Positions 43,991 to 56,133 of a stretch of DNA of 64,000 nucleotides are shown here, in pieces. Each line of letters begins with the position of its first letter. Position 1 is the first letter of the stretch. The notes beneath the pieces are model-generated. The model ran no database searches and was not told the DNA's origin. It worked only from the letters and a program-made list of their open reading frames with translations. The translations under genes and the position numbers were made by a program. The DNA lies in NCBI GenBank assembly GCA_004352715.1, contig SCFE01000080.1:989759-1053758 (forward strand), given 5' to 3'. The stretch is from Hofstenia miamia. Its lineage: Eukaryota > Xenacoelomorpha > Acoela.

Positions 43991-45118
43991 GATAGCAACA
44001 TCAAATCAATTTTTTTTCACTATGGCATTGCCTGTGTATTAATATAATTATGTTGTTCAATTGTTTTTTTCAATTTTTTTTATACAAATAGTAACATTGT
44101 TGCAATTTTTAGTGGTCACCCTTTATGAAATATTTTTAGGATACAATTTTCCCTTGAAATTTGTCTATGTGTTTGTAAACATAAGCAAGACTGTTAAGCC
44201 TAACTATGTACATAGACAGTAATATTACATGCTCTTGAATTGTTTCACCAACTTGTAGTTTATCCACATAAAACATGGTGTAAGTGCTTTTATTAAACAA
44301 CATGTTTTTTTTGTTCTTTTTATTTCAAATTTAAATTGCTTACAATCATTCTGGCATTGAAGTGATTCTAAGACAAACATCGTCAAATGATCAAAATTTT
44401 AATCAGAAAATTTTTTGACAATTATTGGAAATCAATATAGGTGTTAAGTAGCCTCTAAATATTGGAAGTAAAGAATTGCAACGTTAAAACCAAAATCCAA
44501 CCATATTAAAAATAATGAAGCATACATTCAGACGCTGTTCCATTTATGAATCTTAAATTTATTTACTTATAATTAGAAAATTACTTTAATCGAGAACTTT
44601 CTTCTGCACCCCTGTTAATTAATGTATATATATATATATATACTAATTGAATTACCCCTGAATATAAGGTGGCAAAGGCCCTTCATGTAAATAAAGAATT
44701 CATGTAATTGTTTAAGTGATATAAGTAATAATGTTGAAATAATCATTTTAGGTAGAGAAAAGAATCATAGGATTTCAGGATTTGCTGTATTCTGGCCTTT
44801 ACCAAATTACTTGCTGAAAATTGTCAGTGTCTTTAGCCTGCTCTGCACATGCTCATCTGGTCACACAATGTTCAGACAGCTTCTACATACACTGATTCCT
44901 GCATGCTCATCTGGTCACACAATGTTCAGACAGCTTCTACATACACTGATTCCTGCCAAGATGCACATAAGATTTACAATCACTTGTTAAACATAACCAC
45001 AACTTTAATTTAATTTTAATTGAGAACAATTGCAATTCATTTTTTTCAAAAAGTTAAAATTTGAGTTTCTGACTATAAATAGGATATTGATGATTAACAT
45101 ATATATATATATATATAT
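43991..45118. other. Non-coding, with microsatellites and a 54-bp tandem duplication
   Basis: Short (TA)n tracts at about 44624-44641 and 45100-45118. At 44849-44956 a 54-bp segment beginning ATGCTCATCTGGTCACACAA occurs twice in tandem. No gene recognised. Confidence 0.6.
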
Positions 45119-45789
45119 TGTAACATCTGTTCTTGGAATAAGTCAGCCATTACAAGACTTTGGGCGAAGCTTCCTCAAAAAGTGACAATGACGACATTTA
45201 TTTAGAATTTAAAGTGGTAATTTCATGGTAGCTTTGTTAAAAAATCTGTTGTTTACTATTATTTAATAATTGTTAAACTTGGGGAAAAAATTGTACAAAT
45301 TCACAATTAAAACTTTCAGTATAGTCAAAATTGGCTGTGTTTTAATTTTCTCTCAAATAATTACTGATCTCAATATGAGTAGCTAAATTTGTTTTTCAAT
45401 CAAGGAAGAGCTGGGAGTAGATCTGAGAGATGACAAGTGCGTTTTGCCTTGTGATCTATGCTCAGAACTTCCATGATCAATTTTGAATGCATTCATTCTC
45501 ATACTATTTGTTTACTTTTATTCAATACCTGTTAGACTCTACACCAGTGAAAACCAAATTGTGTTCAAGCTAAGCGCTCTCAAATTACAATTGTTTAATT
45601 TACTAATAATATGCTCAAAGCTTAGGTGTACTATCTCCCAGCTAATTGGCGTATTACTCACTAATTAATTCAATTATGCAGTTTTTCTTTACATAATTCA
45701 CTGTTGGTGCTTGCAAACAGTTATAAATTACACCTCAAACTATAGATGTTACTTGCTAACATGCTAACACTAGTTAAGTTGATGCTACA
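45119..45789 (+). repeat. LTR of a third gypsy-like element (LTR-C)
   Basis: Starts TGTAACATCTGTTC next to a (TA)n tract and ends GTTGATGCTACA, immediately followed by TGGTGACCC at 45790. The 671-bp length, TG...CA ends and primer-site position fit an LTR. No second copy is present to confirm the boundaries. Confidence 0.6.
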
Positions 45790-45805
45790 TGGTGACCCAA
45801 GAATG
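45790..45805 (+). promoter_or_regulatory. Putative primer-binding site of LTR-C element
   Basis: TGGTGACCCAAGAATG directly after the LTR end; compare 8471. Confidence 0.5.
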
Positions 45806-45834
45806 TTTAAACGACATGCAACTGAAACTAGCCA

Positions 45835-46863
45835 GTGTTTTATACCAGCATCAACAAGAGAAAATACATGCTAAATGATAATCCAATAAAAACAGATCTA
45901 AATGTTACGCAAGCACCTCCATACTTTATGAGAAAAATCAGCACTACTGCTCAGAAATTCCCTGAATGGATCATAATCTTCAAGATTTATGAATCACAAG
46001 GAGTCGCTAAAGAAAATGGTCGTGCTCAGTGTAGAATCTGTACAAGTAGATTGATAGACATATTCTGGTAACTCTGTAACGATTTCCTTTAATTAATCCA
46101 TTTAACCAAATGTACAATTTCATTGATCCAGCTTTCCATTATTTCAAGGTAAATTATTATTAACCACTTTTTTAGATCAAAAGCAGCAAGATTTTATCAG
46201 AGTCGAAACCCAACGCCAAGCACTGCAACTAAATGAGGAACCTGGAATGGTAATGGATCACCAGTTACTGTGGAAGCGATTGTGACTCACAAACAAAGCT
46301 CATGGTGCGGAGATGTGTTCTCAGGATTGTGTGTTGAATTCCCTAGCAATTTAGTATATTGATTGTTCTTGTTATTACCAACAATAGCAATAAATGAAAG
46401 CTCACAACTGTGATGCATTAGCTTATTGTAAACCCTACAGATAGATAGCCCTACATGCATAAATAGATAACTAAGCTCTGAGGATCATAATCTTCAAAAT
46501 TTATGCATCACAACAAGGAGTTGCAAAAAAATGATTGTGCTCAAAATTTTAAATGTATTGCTAAAAACATCAAAAATGCTAGAATCAACAACATGAAAAA
46601 TTTCACCATTACAAACAATGATAACAATGGAAACATATGATACTAATGGCCTTGATAAAATTGATGATAACATAATTACAAAAAATTCTGAGCAACTGAA
46701 AAAAATCAAATTGCTAATGCATACACAACCAGCTAAACAACATATTATTGATAATCAATAGCCTATTAACATTATATCTTTGCCTTTAGAAGATGAAACA
46801 CCTCTGCAGGACACCTCATCCAATGTCATCAAAGCTCTCCCAGCAGATCTCTTCTAGCAAAGC
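45835..46863 (+). other. Unassigned decayed sequence after LTR-C
   Basis: A 78-codon frame (45835-46071) includes AQCRICTSRLID, a short Cys pair. A diverged second copy of part of it (GATCATAATCTTCAAGATTT) lies at 46483-46560. The part 46360-46470 resembles repeat R2 (38000, 39170). No family recognised. Confidence 0.4.
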
Positions 46864-48278
46864 ATGGAAGCATCTCAAGTCTTAGTTAGTATAAGTGCGT
46901 CACACTCAGACTCTGAGCTGCTTTCAGTCCCTGACGTCTTCACTAGAATAAGTACACCAGGTATGGACCCAGGGACTAGAAATGATCTGCCATCCACATC
47001 ATCTATTCCAACACATCAAAAAGGGCGGATGAAAAGAGATCTCAACCACTGTTACAAATCTCTAGGATTCCACTCAAACACAAGACACTTGGAAATCTTT
47101 CACAAATTAGTACAACAATGTCTATCTCCAAAGGTGAAGTACTTAACCCCTACTTTATTGCTATTAGATGCGTATGCTAAGTTCAAACAAACTTTCCATG
47201 AAAACACAGGATTTAACATCAGACTTCCTCATTATATCCGAAAACAGAATCAGCCACCTAGCTTCTACCTACCACAATCAATGCAGAAAAATATCTGAAA
47301 ATAAGTACACTAATTTTCTATAACGCATAGATGAGAGATGAGCTCAGCAGTACTACTCATATTAAATTTGAACATAATATCACTGTCAGAAACATATACA
47401 AATTCATAAAAACAAAAAAGAGTTTAAAAAATCTCAGCAATTAACATTGATTCGAAAAACCTATTAATAGTTTATTTCCTAAAATCAATTGACAACGATT
47501 ATATAAAGATGGTCCAATGCATGAATCAAATCCTAGTTACTGCTATAATGATTAATGTCAGAGTCACATTCGTTTATATAGAAGAAATAATGAAACAATA
47601 CCTGATAATGTACTGGATCTAGAAGAATACCTGGAAAACTTCCACATCATCTAGCAAACTACTCTGCAACGTACATTGGTGATACCTAAAAACAACAATA
47701 CTCATCTCATATTCATTGATATTCCAGTCAACAGAAATCTGCCATTGTAACGGATCATCACCAAAAAAACAATCACAATCAATATTCTCTTACAAATTGA
47801 GACACTCAAAATTTTGATACCCACTGCATCAGATGCAAATTCTTGTTCAGCCAGTCATTACAAGTCCTTGATGATATTCACAGGCGATGGCTACAACTCA
47901 AAGCATTGAAAATGAAACCAAACAGTGGCCAAAAATAAAAATCAAATGTCCACATTGCAACTACAGCACTACAGTTGAACGTTTACTCAACAAAATTATA
48001 ACTGCTTCACGTTTTAAGGATAAAACTTCATTTTGAATTGATATATTCAAAGAAAGGCAAATACCAGATATTCTCCCTAAACCAGCACTGTGACTGCTTA
48101 ATGTCCTACTAACGTACAATCCAACTCTCCAAGTTCCCATTCCTAGAAAAAACTTGCGTGAAAATCACAAATGAACGCTTCCCAGAAAGGTGAAAAATTT
48201 GCTCATTTGGAAATACTAATAAGTAGTTCACCACTAAAGGATCAGAAGCAGAATATTGACAGATTTGAGAAATACCTT
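46864..48278 (+). pseudogene. Unassigned decayed coding sequence
   Basis: 144 codons are open at 46864-47298 (SIPTHQKGRMKRDLNHCY; then KYLTPTLLLLDAYAKFKQ), Ser/Thr-rich at the start and with a Leu-rich helix. Further fragments in broken frames include DNVLDLEEYLENFHI near 47600 and a CPHCNYSTT zinc-finger-like motif near 47960. The frame reaching 48278 reads through into 49537 when the element at 48287-49528 is ignored. Probably part of one long retroelement protein; family not identified. Confidence 0.45.
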
Positions 48279-48286
48279 CCTAAACT
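48279..48286. repeat. Target-site duplication, left
   Basis: CCTAAACT, identical to 49529-49536. Confidence 0.85.
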
Positions 48287-49528
48287 GGGTCTGTCTCACT
48301 TCCCCCAAGTCTGACGTCACAAAATAATTAATACCGTTAAAGACACAATTTCAATGAAATTGTAATTATATATTTGAATAAATATATTCATTCCTTTAAA
48401 CTCTATTTTGATTAGTTTTCTATGTAGTTTAGATTGCTGAAATAGGGAATTATAAGTAAATATATGTAAATATGTTCTATAATTTGCATTTAGTAAACAT
48501 TTAGAAATCCTTCAAAAATCTGTTTAGATTTAAAATAGAAATTTAATTATGTTGATTATTTTTGTAGTTTGGAATTTTTTATAATAGGTAATAATTTTTT
48601 CAGCGTTCATTCGTTATTTGTTTGCTAATTTTTTATTATATATCTGATAGATTTCCCGATCAGATAGCATTCGTTGTTTGTCCTGACAGACTATTCTAAT
48701 CTTTTTTGCAGTAATCGAGAGTTGTTTATAACTTTGAAAATGTTGAATGTAATTTTTTTATATGTATTTTACTAGAATGTAGAATTAGCCTGGCAACAAT
48801 GAGTGGGAGTCAGCGCTCTCATGACACCCCTGCATTAAAAGCAGTTAATACTTGAGTATATTACTCGAGGGGGACCAGGAATCTGGAAAAATCGTAATAA
48901 TGCATCACATTGGTTTGCTATTTACAAATACAATACAGAAATTTATATCATCCAGGTGTTAAACAAAAATCGCTAATGTTTCTGATTTTTATTTTATACT
49001 GGTACGCCTGCAGGTATATTATTCCAAATTTTTGTTTACAAAAGTAACGGAGCATTTCAAAAAGCAGATCCGACAAGATTTAAACCTGTAATTTCCGTAT
49101 TAGAAACGGCTGTGTTGTCTTACACTACGAATCTGTAAAATACTTTTTAGAAATAGATAAGCTACCCGAAATTACTCAGAAGTAAATATGACACAAAACA
49201 AATATTAGCTATGAATTATGAAATTACACAGAACAAGGCATGCTAACGCAATTCTTTAATCATCAGGTTAGATCTAAACAGTGTCGGGGTAAAATATACA
49301 TATATAATATGTAAATAGTCAGTGCTTATAATTATAGCACATATTTACATTTATTTACTTGTAATTCCATATTTCAGCAATCTTAATTACATAAAAAAAC
49401 TAATCAAAATAGAGTTCAAAGAAATACATATATTTATTCAAATATATAATTCAATTTCATTGAAATTGTGTCCGCTAACGGTATTTAATATTTTGTGACG
49501 TCAGACTTTGGGGAAGTGAGACAGACCC
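48287..49528. mobile_element. Non-autonomous DNA transposon with about 200-bp inverted repeats
   Basis: 1242 bp. Both ends begin GGGTCTGTCTCACTTCCCC (right end in reverse complement), and similarity continues for about 200 bp (48287-48485 against 49330-49528). Flanks are a perfect 8-bp direct repeat CCTAAACT. No transposase frame is seen, so it depends on another element. An 8-bp duplication fits hAT, P or Merlin-type superfamilies; the GGG start argues against a standard hAT end. Superfamily left open. Confidence 0.9.
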
Positions 49529-50130
49529 CCTAAACTGATAAACTATGAAAACCTTTTTGGGTACCTTTCACTGATCATCATTCAAAACAAGCTAGGACTA
49601 CATGAAAAAGAAATCAACATCTTTCATCATTACACCATAACGCACATGTGGGGCGCAATGTAAGAGACTCACTACAATATGGGCATGGACACCAACTTGC
49701 TGCTCACCACAGAAATGCTACAAGAGCGTCTGCCCCACTCTGCAAAATTATATCCAAAATTGCAGAAATCATAACATTACGGATAAGAACTTGTCTCTCT
49801 ACTCATACATTCCGTTGGAACAGAAAATTCGTATGCCTGATGCCAATTGCATTCATGTAAAAGAAGTTGAGTCCTTTAAATACCTCGGAATTATTATTTT
49901 CAAAAGCAACTCAATAATTTGAGAAAATGGCAATATCGATTAAACAAATTTACTTAATTTCTCAAAAACTTCAAACTAGATCGAAAATTCAAATAATTAA
50001 ATCATTTCAACGCTGTCAACATCGTCTACCTTGATATGGACCGACAATTTCTAAAAAACATCCAGATATAACTAAATGGTATTATCAAAGAAGTTATCAA
50101 TTATCGCTTTGATAAGAATACGGAATGAAC
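49529..50130 (+). pseudogene. Reverse-transcriptase-like remnant downstream of the insertion
   Basis: The first 90 bp continue the frame interrupted by the element (NYENLFGYLSLIII). Near 49860-49910 one frame reads VKEVESFKYLGIII, the YLG motif of the LINE reverse transcriptase thumb, preceded by IPLEQKIRM. Several stops. Weak evidence for a LINE; clade unknown. Confidence 0.45.
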
Positions 50131-51750
50131 ACAAGAGTCAAACCAGAGATATAAGAGAGCCGGATCTTTGTGGGCCTAAAATTTTAATTGCTCAGCCCTG
50201 CTTTTTCGACAACAAATCAATCCTAAATAAATAAAATTTTACACATTCTATTATTGCAAAATAATAATTTGCAAGTGAGCATGGTTCTAAAACATAAAAT
50301 GAAATTTCGGCCCTAAACTGGCCTTCAATATAAACCAACATTGCAATACTTTAATTTAAATACAAAACAACAATGTAATGGCATCACCAACTAATTATAA
50401 ATTTAATTTTAGAAAGCGTTTCACGCCAACTTTGTTAACACTATTCAATACAACAGGTTCAGTAGTTTATTAATGTTTATTATATTTTGCTATATGCAGT
50501 TCGTTTCTGTTATGATATTTATACAATTTCAATACATATTTAGAAAAAAACTAATAGTTTCAGTCTTATTTCAACCCGGTTTTAACATTAAATATCTTAG
50601 ACCAATCCAAAAGGGTACATCCTTTATTACTCGAGTACTTATATTTTATTTTCAACATTTTTAAACATACGATTGTGTATTTTTTTGCTATAGCCAAATT
50701 TGTACATAAAAAATGAATTTTTTGAAACACGGAACAAAACAATTTAGATTAAAATATGTTAGTATTACTCTCTGACACAATGTCCATAAGCTTTTATTTG
50801 GGCATCAACGACATTGAGACATTTTTTTCAGTGAATGGAAGAAACCATCATTTAATGCAGTGAAAATTTTTTGTGAACCTTCAGCTAATCACAGTTTTGA
50901 TTTTTTAAGATATGTGGTTTGTGTGCAATTTTGCACTCCCAATAAAATTAGTGTTATTCGGGTATTGTTGCCGTTTTCAACACGTCAGAAAAGTATTCCT
51001 CATGAAACCAAGTTCTATTAACTGTCAAAATACACTCTGTTATTCTAAATATTTTTATAAGTACAGTATCGGCATTTCTTACACCTAAGTGTATTCGAAC
51101 GGTTAGATGTCTGTTTGAATACATTGCTGGTAACATGTACATATATGTCTTTTCTTGAATTGTGTTTTAGAATGAAAGAATTTCAAAATTTTGGAACATT
51201 ACTGTTTGGTAAGCTTCTAATTACATATCTGTTATATAAAATACATAATGCACTCTGTTTCCAGATTTGCCGTTATGTGAGTTTTTCAAACAACAGCAAA
51301 AGCCTGTTGTGTCGCACAACATACACAACAGAACCCAACAGAGTACTAATTACACAATGCTTAAAATTTGGGTAATATTTCAAATAATTTTGTACTTAAT
51401 GGAAACTAATATATAAGACAATATGCATGATTTGAATTTTAAGATATCCACTAAAACAACGTGTTTTGTAAATATGTCAAGTATCAATATATTAAGAAAT
51501 GAAAAGAATATGAACACATTTTCATACAATTTCAAAATGCCTGATTCAATAATGCAGCTAAATATGAAAAGCGATGAATATTTTTGTAGCATTTATATGC
51601 TTTCTATGAAGCTATTAGTACATTATAATCTTGTGTAAGATATAATACGATTTGTTATATAGCAAGTAATGCTTACAAACACTATGATCTAAGACAAATA
51701 TAATGTAGGACATATTTGAATGAAAACAATGAGCAATGATTCGAATAAAA
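50131..51750. other. No gene recognised
   Basis: AT-rich. Open frames such as 51615-51899 (minus) and 51423-51638 (plus) are chance or microsatellite-derived. Confidence 0.5.
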
Positions 51751-51752
51751 AG

Positions 51753-51762
51753 CATCATCATT

Positions 51763-51830
<68 letters not shown>

Positions 51831-51832
51831 TG
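51753..51832. repeat. (TCA)n microsatellite
   Basis: More than 20 near-perfect TCA units, giving a Met run in one frame that is not a protein. Confidence 0.95.
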
Positions 51833-51929
51833 TCCTCCTCATTGTCCTCCTCATTAACATCAACAAAATTTCTATATTTATTACAACTACTAATAGCACT
51901 GTGGAAAATTAACAGTAAACAGGTGAGAA

Positions 51930-52400
51930 GACCAAGCGAATTTTAATCTCAGAAAAATAAGTGGGTTTGTGCTCTAATCCAGCTCTCGCAAGCCCAAAAA
52001 AGCAAGGTCTGAAGGATTTGCAAAGATTGAGACCTACTCAACTTGTTAAGAGTTCTTTGTTAAATCTACATGTTATATATAAGCCAAAGTATGTCTGAAA
52101 ATATAATACCGCACATATAGTTTTATTTTACTAAAGACAAACCAGGCCAAACTCAGCGCTTCATTAAAATTCCATGCGAGTCTCAACCTTTGGTTACCCA
52201 GCTCTCTGCTAAAACTGTATTTGCGAAAGGATATTAACCATTAAAATCATAGTGTATCCATATGATTTCTTTTGGTTTTCATCACATTTTCAAAAATTTT
52301 CGATATCCTTTGTACTTCGTGAACTAACTTGTATGATAGGTAAGTTCTAAAACTAGAGAACACCTAAAAGTAAATAGTAGTGCAATATTTGGTTTGTTTT
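51930..52400 (-). repeat. Repeat R1, diverged inverted copy
   Basis: On the minus strand it matches 270-640, with shared blocks AATACAGTTTTAGCAGA, ATATAACATGTA and GAGTAGGTCTCA. It continues across the site occupied by Tc1-A in copies 1 and 2, so it is a second, independent unoccupied version. Confidence 0.75.
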
Positions 52401-53160
52401 TGAATTTTTTGACAATTTCTGTTCAAATACAAATCTTATATTTAAAATTCTTTAGTCAAGTTAAAATAATTGGGTAAAAAAAATTTTGAAAATATATTTT
52501 AATTCTACTATTTTTTCAACATTTTGAAAATCACATTTATATTAGTGACCTACGTAATTGTATTATACTTTCTTTATTAACATTGCATAAATATCGAGCA
52601 TTGTTAGTAAACTTGAAAATAAAAACCATAATATATAGATCCAATATATTTTGGATAAAGGCTAAATTGGTAATTTCGTAAGGTTTGATTTGCATGCTCA
52701 ATGCAACACACGGGGGGGGGGGCTGGTCAAGCAGTAAGGTAATTTAATTTTGACTGTTAATATGAATGCCACTCATGCAATGAAGATTTATTTTTCTATT
52801 GAAATGTGTTAAGTGTGAGTCTTCGGTGGGCTCATCAATGCGACAGAAAATATATTTTGAGAAATTGTTTTTTCTTTGATATTTAAATGTATATATTATA
52901 TTAATCGTAACGTACTGTTCCTCTATGAAAATTCGTATACGGTGAATGTTGTATTGTTTCAGAGTTCATCACCAAATACTCTCTTAGTAAAAGTAATTCA
53001 ATTTCAAATTAAGAAATGAATTGGTGCAACATGGTAACGGAATTTCAATTGTTCAACAGGTCGTAAAGCCGGTCATATGTTAGTTTCTACCTTTATTCAT
53101 CATTGTATTGATGTCAATATTAGTTAGCTTTTAAGCCGATATATTTATGTACAGGGGAAC
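52401..53160. other. No gene recognised
   Basis: AT-rich, with a short G-run at 52709-52718. Confidence 0.5.
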
Positions 53161-53162
53161 TA

Positions 53163-53164
53163 CG

Positions 53165-53213
<49 letters not shown>
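53163..53213. repeat. (TA)n microsatellite
   Basis: About 23 TA units. Confidence 0.95.
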
Positions 53214-53215
<2 letters not shown>

Positions 53216-55063
53216 CGCGTTATATAGGTTCATCAGATAATTACATAAAATATGATTTAGCTTAGCAGATAGCAATAACAATTTTTTAGTCCCCCCGACC
53301 ACCACAGTCCTTCAATAGCTACGGTAGGTAGCACTCGACAATTCCCAATAAATACCTAGCTTAGACTAACAATAAGTCAGTAGTACATTTGGCAGGGCTT
53401 ATAAAATTCTTGAAAAACACGGTGAAAGCTGTTAATCTCTAAATTACATAGACTGATTAAACTAATGACAAATGTCAGATTTCATTCAGTGCCTATTAAG
53501 CTACCTGAGGCGGCTGAATCTGTACCCAGAACATGTACGAGTATTAGAACCAGAGGCGCACCTAGAGGAGGGGCGAACTGGGAAACGTTCCCCTCAACAA
53601 AACAAAGATGCTTCCATTCCTCATGAAATTTATGCCTATGACAATCATAGTACACACACACACATATATATATATATATATTGATTTATTGTGAGCGGAG
53701 TAGGCAATATTTAATTGATGTTGCACTTATTGCAAAAATTGGAAATCCATTAATCTATTGAATAATTTCAAAAAATGTATTGCTTAGGAAGAAGAATTGC
53801 GAATAATTGCCAATTTTTTTCAACTTCACTAAAAACAATCTCAAGTGCGTTTACAGTTGAAACATAAATATAAGTCCCGATTCGAAAAGCAATATTGACC
53901 GTTTTCTATATTCTTTAAATTGTTTTGAAATATAGTGAAGTATATATCAATGCTAATAAATAAAATAGAGAATTATGGTATTATATTCAAATTATGGCAA
54001 GATACAAAATGTAACTAAAGGTACTTCGTGGTAGCACAGCCTTAATACGGAATTATTCTCGTCCTGTCTTTTCTTCTGTTAACAGGAGTTGAATTCAAAG
54101 ATGGACCTGCGCTAGGCCAAGGTTGGACTGAGCTAATTGAAAAGATAAGGTGAAATTGAAAAAATAGACTATTACAAAACATTTGTAGTGAATGCTATAT
54201 GATTTCTTAAACGTTTTGAAGTTGTGCATTAGTATCATATACTCTTGAAAAACTCCATTTAGATTTGATTAGAAGTTTCCAACATACCCAACTTTAGTAT
54301 AGCAGACGCAAAATTGTAGAAAGTTTGTTAACAAGTGCCATAAAAATGGAATTAAATGGGTTGGTCCAAATTCAGGCCAAGCCTAAATTTTCTGATTTTA
54401 GTTATTAAGAGCTAAGAAGAAATGACATTTCTAAAGATTCCCCTAGCAGAAAGGAATGAAATGCAATCAGGAACAGCTAATAGAGCTGCAGTCTGCGTTC
54501 AAAACTCGCATCACCGACTGAACAATGGCGCACATGAGTGTGTTAGCCATTATTGTCTTACAATTTCAACCAAAAATGAAGTTATAGGTTATGATTTTAA
54601 ATAAAAATGTTTGTAAAAAATAGCACTACAAATAAGTATTGTAGTTCAGGTAGAGAGTCACATACAACAAGTATTATATGATTGAATGTCATGAAAAACA
54701 ATTGAAAAAATATGCTTTCTTCTTCACAACATTAAGTATCTTACACAAAAAACGTTTTTGACTGACTTGAAAAAACATGAAAACATGATAACAGAATGTC
54801 CAAATCATGTATTTATTTCAACCAGAAAAATCGGTTAGACCCACTTGGTGACTTTATCACTTGTATTAATTACTAACTAGTATTTACAGATTGTATATCC
54901 ACAGATAAATAGATAGCCGCACAAAAACATTGTTGAAATTCAAGAGCTAGAAGAAAACTTAATAAATGAAAAACAAAATCTCTTTTAACTATAAATCTTG
55001 ATTACAATTAAACCATAGAAGGTGAGATGAAAACAAGATATATTCTAGGAACTAGAAAATCAG
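53214..55063. other. No gene; possible hAT-like end at 53551
   Basis: Mostly featureless AT-rich DNA. 53551-53590 reads CAGAGGCGCACCTAGAGGAG, a start typical of hAT-type termini, but no matching opposite end was found. (CA)n/(TA)n at 53652-53681. Confidence 0.4.
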
Positions 55064-55502
55064 AGGTTCTAAGAAATATGCAGAAGAAAAATATTGCTTG
55101 AATTCTATTTTTCTTTCTACATGCTAACACTTAAAAAACTCAAAATTCAACACAACACTACATGTTCTGCTGTTTTGTGCTTTGTTGTGTATACAACACA
55201 CAATGGGAAGCCTGCTATATTTAGCATAAGGTACATCTTGGTTCATACGAGTGACTTAGTACGCATTCTCTTGACGAAAGTGCTTTAAGCCGAGCATCTT
55301 CTTGGCATATGATCTTAGATGCATCTATCAAAATTTATGAGTGTATTCAAACGAGCGTTTATTATGTACTTGATACATTTATTTTATTATGATCATTCGT
55401 TTGGTGCACATCTACTTGTTTACCTAAAATGATGCGCGCAATTATAATATGGACGGGCGGGAATGGGTAAGCATAATTGAATTCTACGTTATGTGTATTT
55501 AA
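55064..55502 (+). repeat. Direct duplicate, version 1, ending at TTAA
   Basis: 438 bp that recur at 55504-55939 with offset 437 and apparently no difference. Version 1 ends ...TGTATTTAA at a single N. Confidence 0.9.
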
Positions 55503-55503
55503 N

Positions 55504-55939
55504 TTCTAAGAAATATGCAGAAGAAAAATATTGCTTGAATTCTATTTTTCTTTCTACATGCTAACACTTAAAAAACTCAAAATTCAACACAACACTACAT
55601 GTTCTGCTGTTTTGTGCTTTGTTGTGTATACAACACACAATGGGAAGCCTGCTATATTTAGCATAAGGTACATCTTGGTTCATACGAGTGACTTAGTACG
55701 CATTCTCTTGACGAAAGTGCTTTAAGCCGAGCATCTTCTTGGCATATGATCTTAGATGCATCTATCAAAATTTATGAGTGTATTCAAACGAGCGTTTATT
55801 ATGTACTTGATACATTTATTTTATTATGATCATTCGTTTGGTGCACATCTACTTGTTTACCTAAAATGATGCGCGCAATTATAATATGGACGGGCGGGAA
55901 TGGGTAAGCATAATTGAATTCTACGTTATGTGTATTTAA
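55504..55939 (+). repeat. Direct duplicate, version 2, continuing into a MITE
   Basis: Same as version 1 up to TTAA (55936-55939), then continues directly into the piggyBac-like element. The 64-codon frame present in both (55094 and 55531) has no recognised similarity. Confidence 0.9.
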
Positions 55940-56129
55940 CACATTGACTGCCATGTATCCATATATTGGATACATGTTATATCCCAAATTTGCCTCGTAT
56001 CCATATAATTATTTCAGATGTTTTTATTTGTGGACTTTTAAAAGGCGATCAATGATATTTTGACATGGAATGTATTAAAAAATTGGGCCTATTGTTCATA
56101 TCAAGGATTTGGCTGTGGCAGTCAATGTG
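55940..56129. mobile_element. piggyBac-like MITE
   Basis: 190 bp bounded by perfect 14-bp inverted repeats CACATTGACTGCCA, flanked on both sides by TTAA (55936-55939 and 56130-56133), the piggyBac target duplication. No coding capacity. An internal palindrome lies near 55956-55976 (TGTATCCATATATTGGATAC). Confidence 0.9.
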
Positions 56130-56133
56130 TTAA

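Noticed and set aside
51753-51832. CRISPR-like or telomeric array
   Set aside because: Simple trinucleotide repeat with no spacers.
51615-51899. Poly-Met reading frame on the minus strand
   Set aside because: Produced by the (TCA)n microsatellite; no protein features.
53120-53305. Frame with a run of Tyr-Ile repeats
   Set aside because: Translation of (TA)n; the same applies to frames around 23700, 60650 and 61560.
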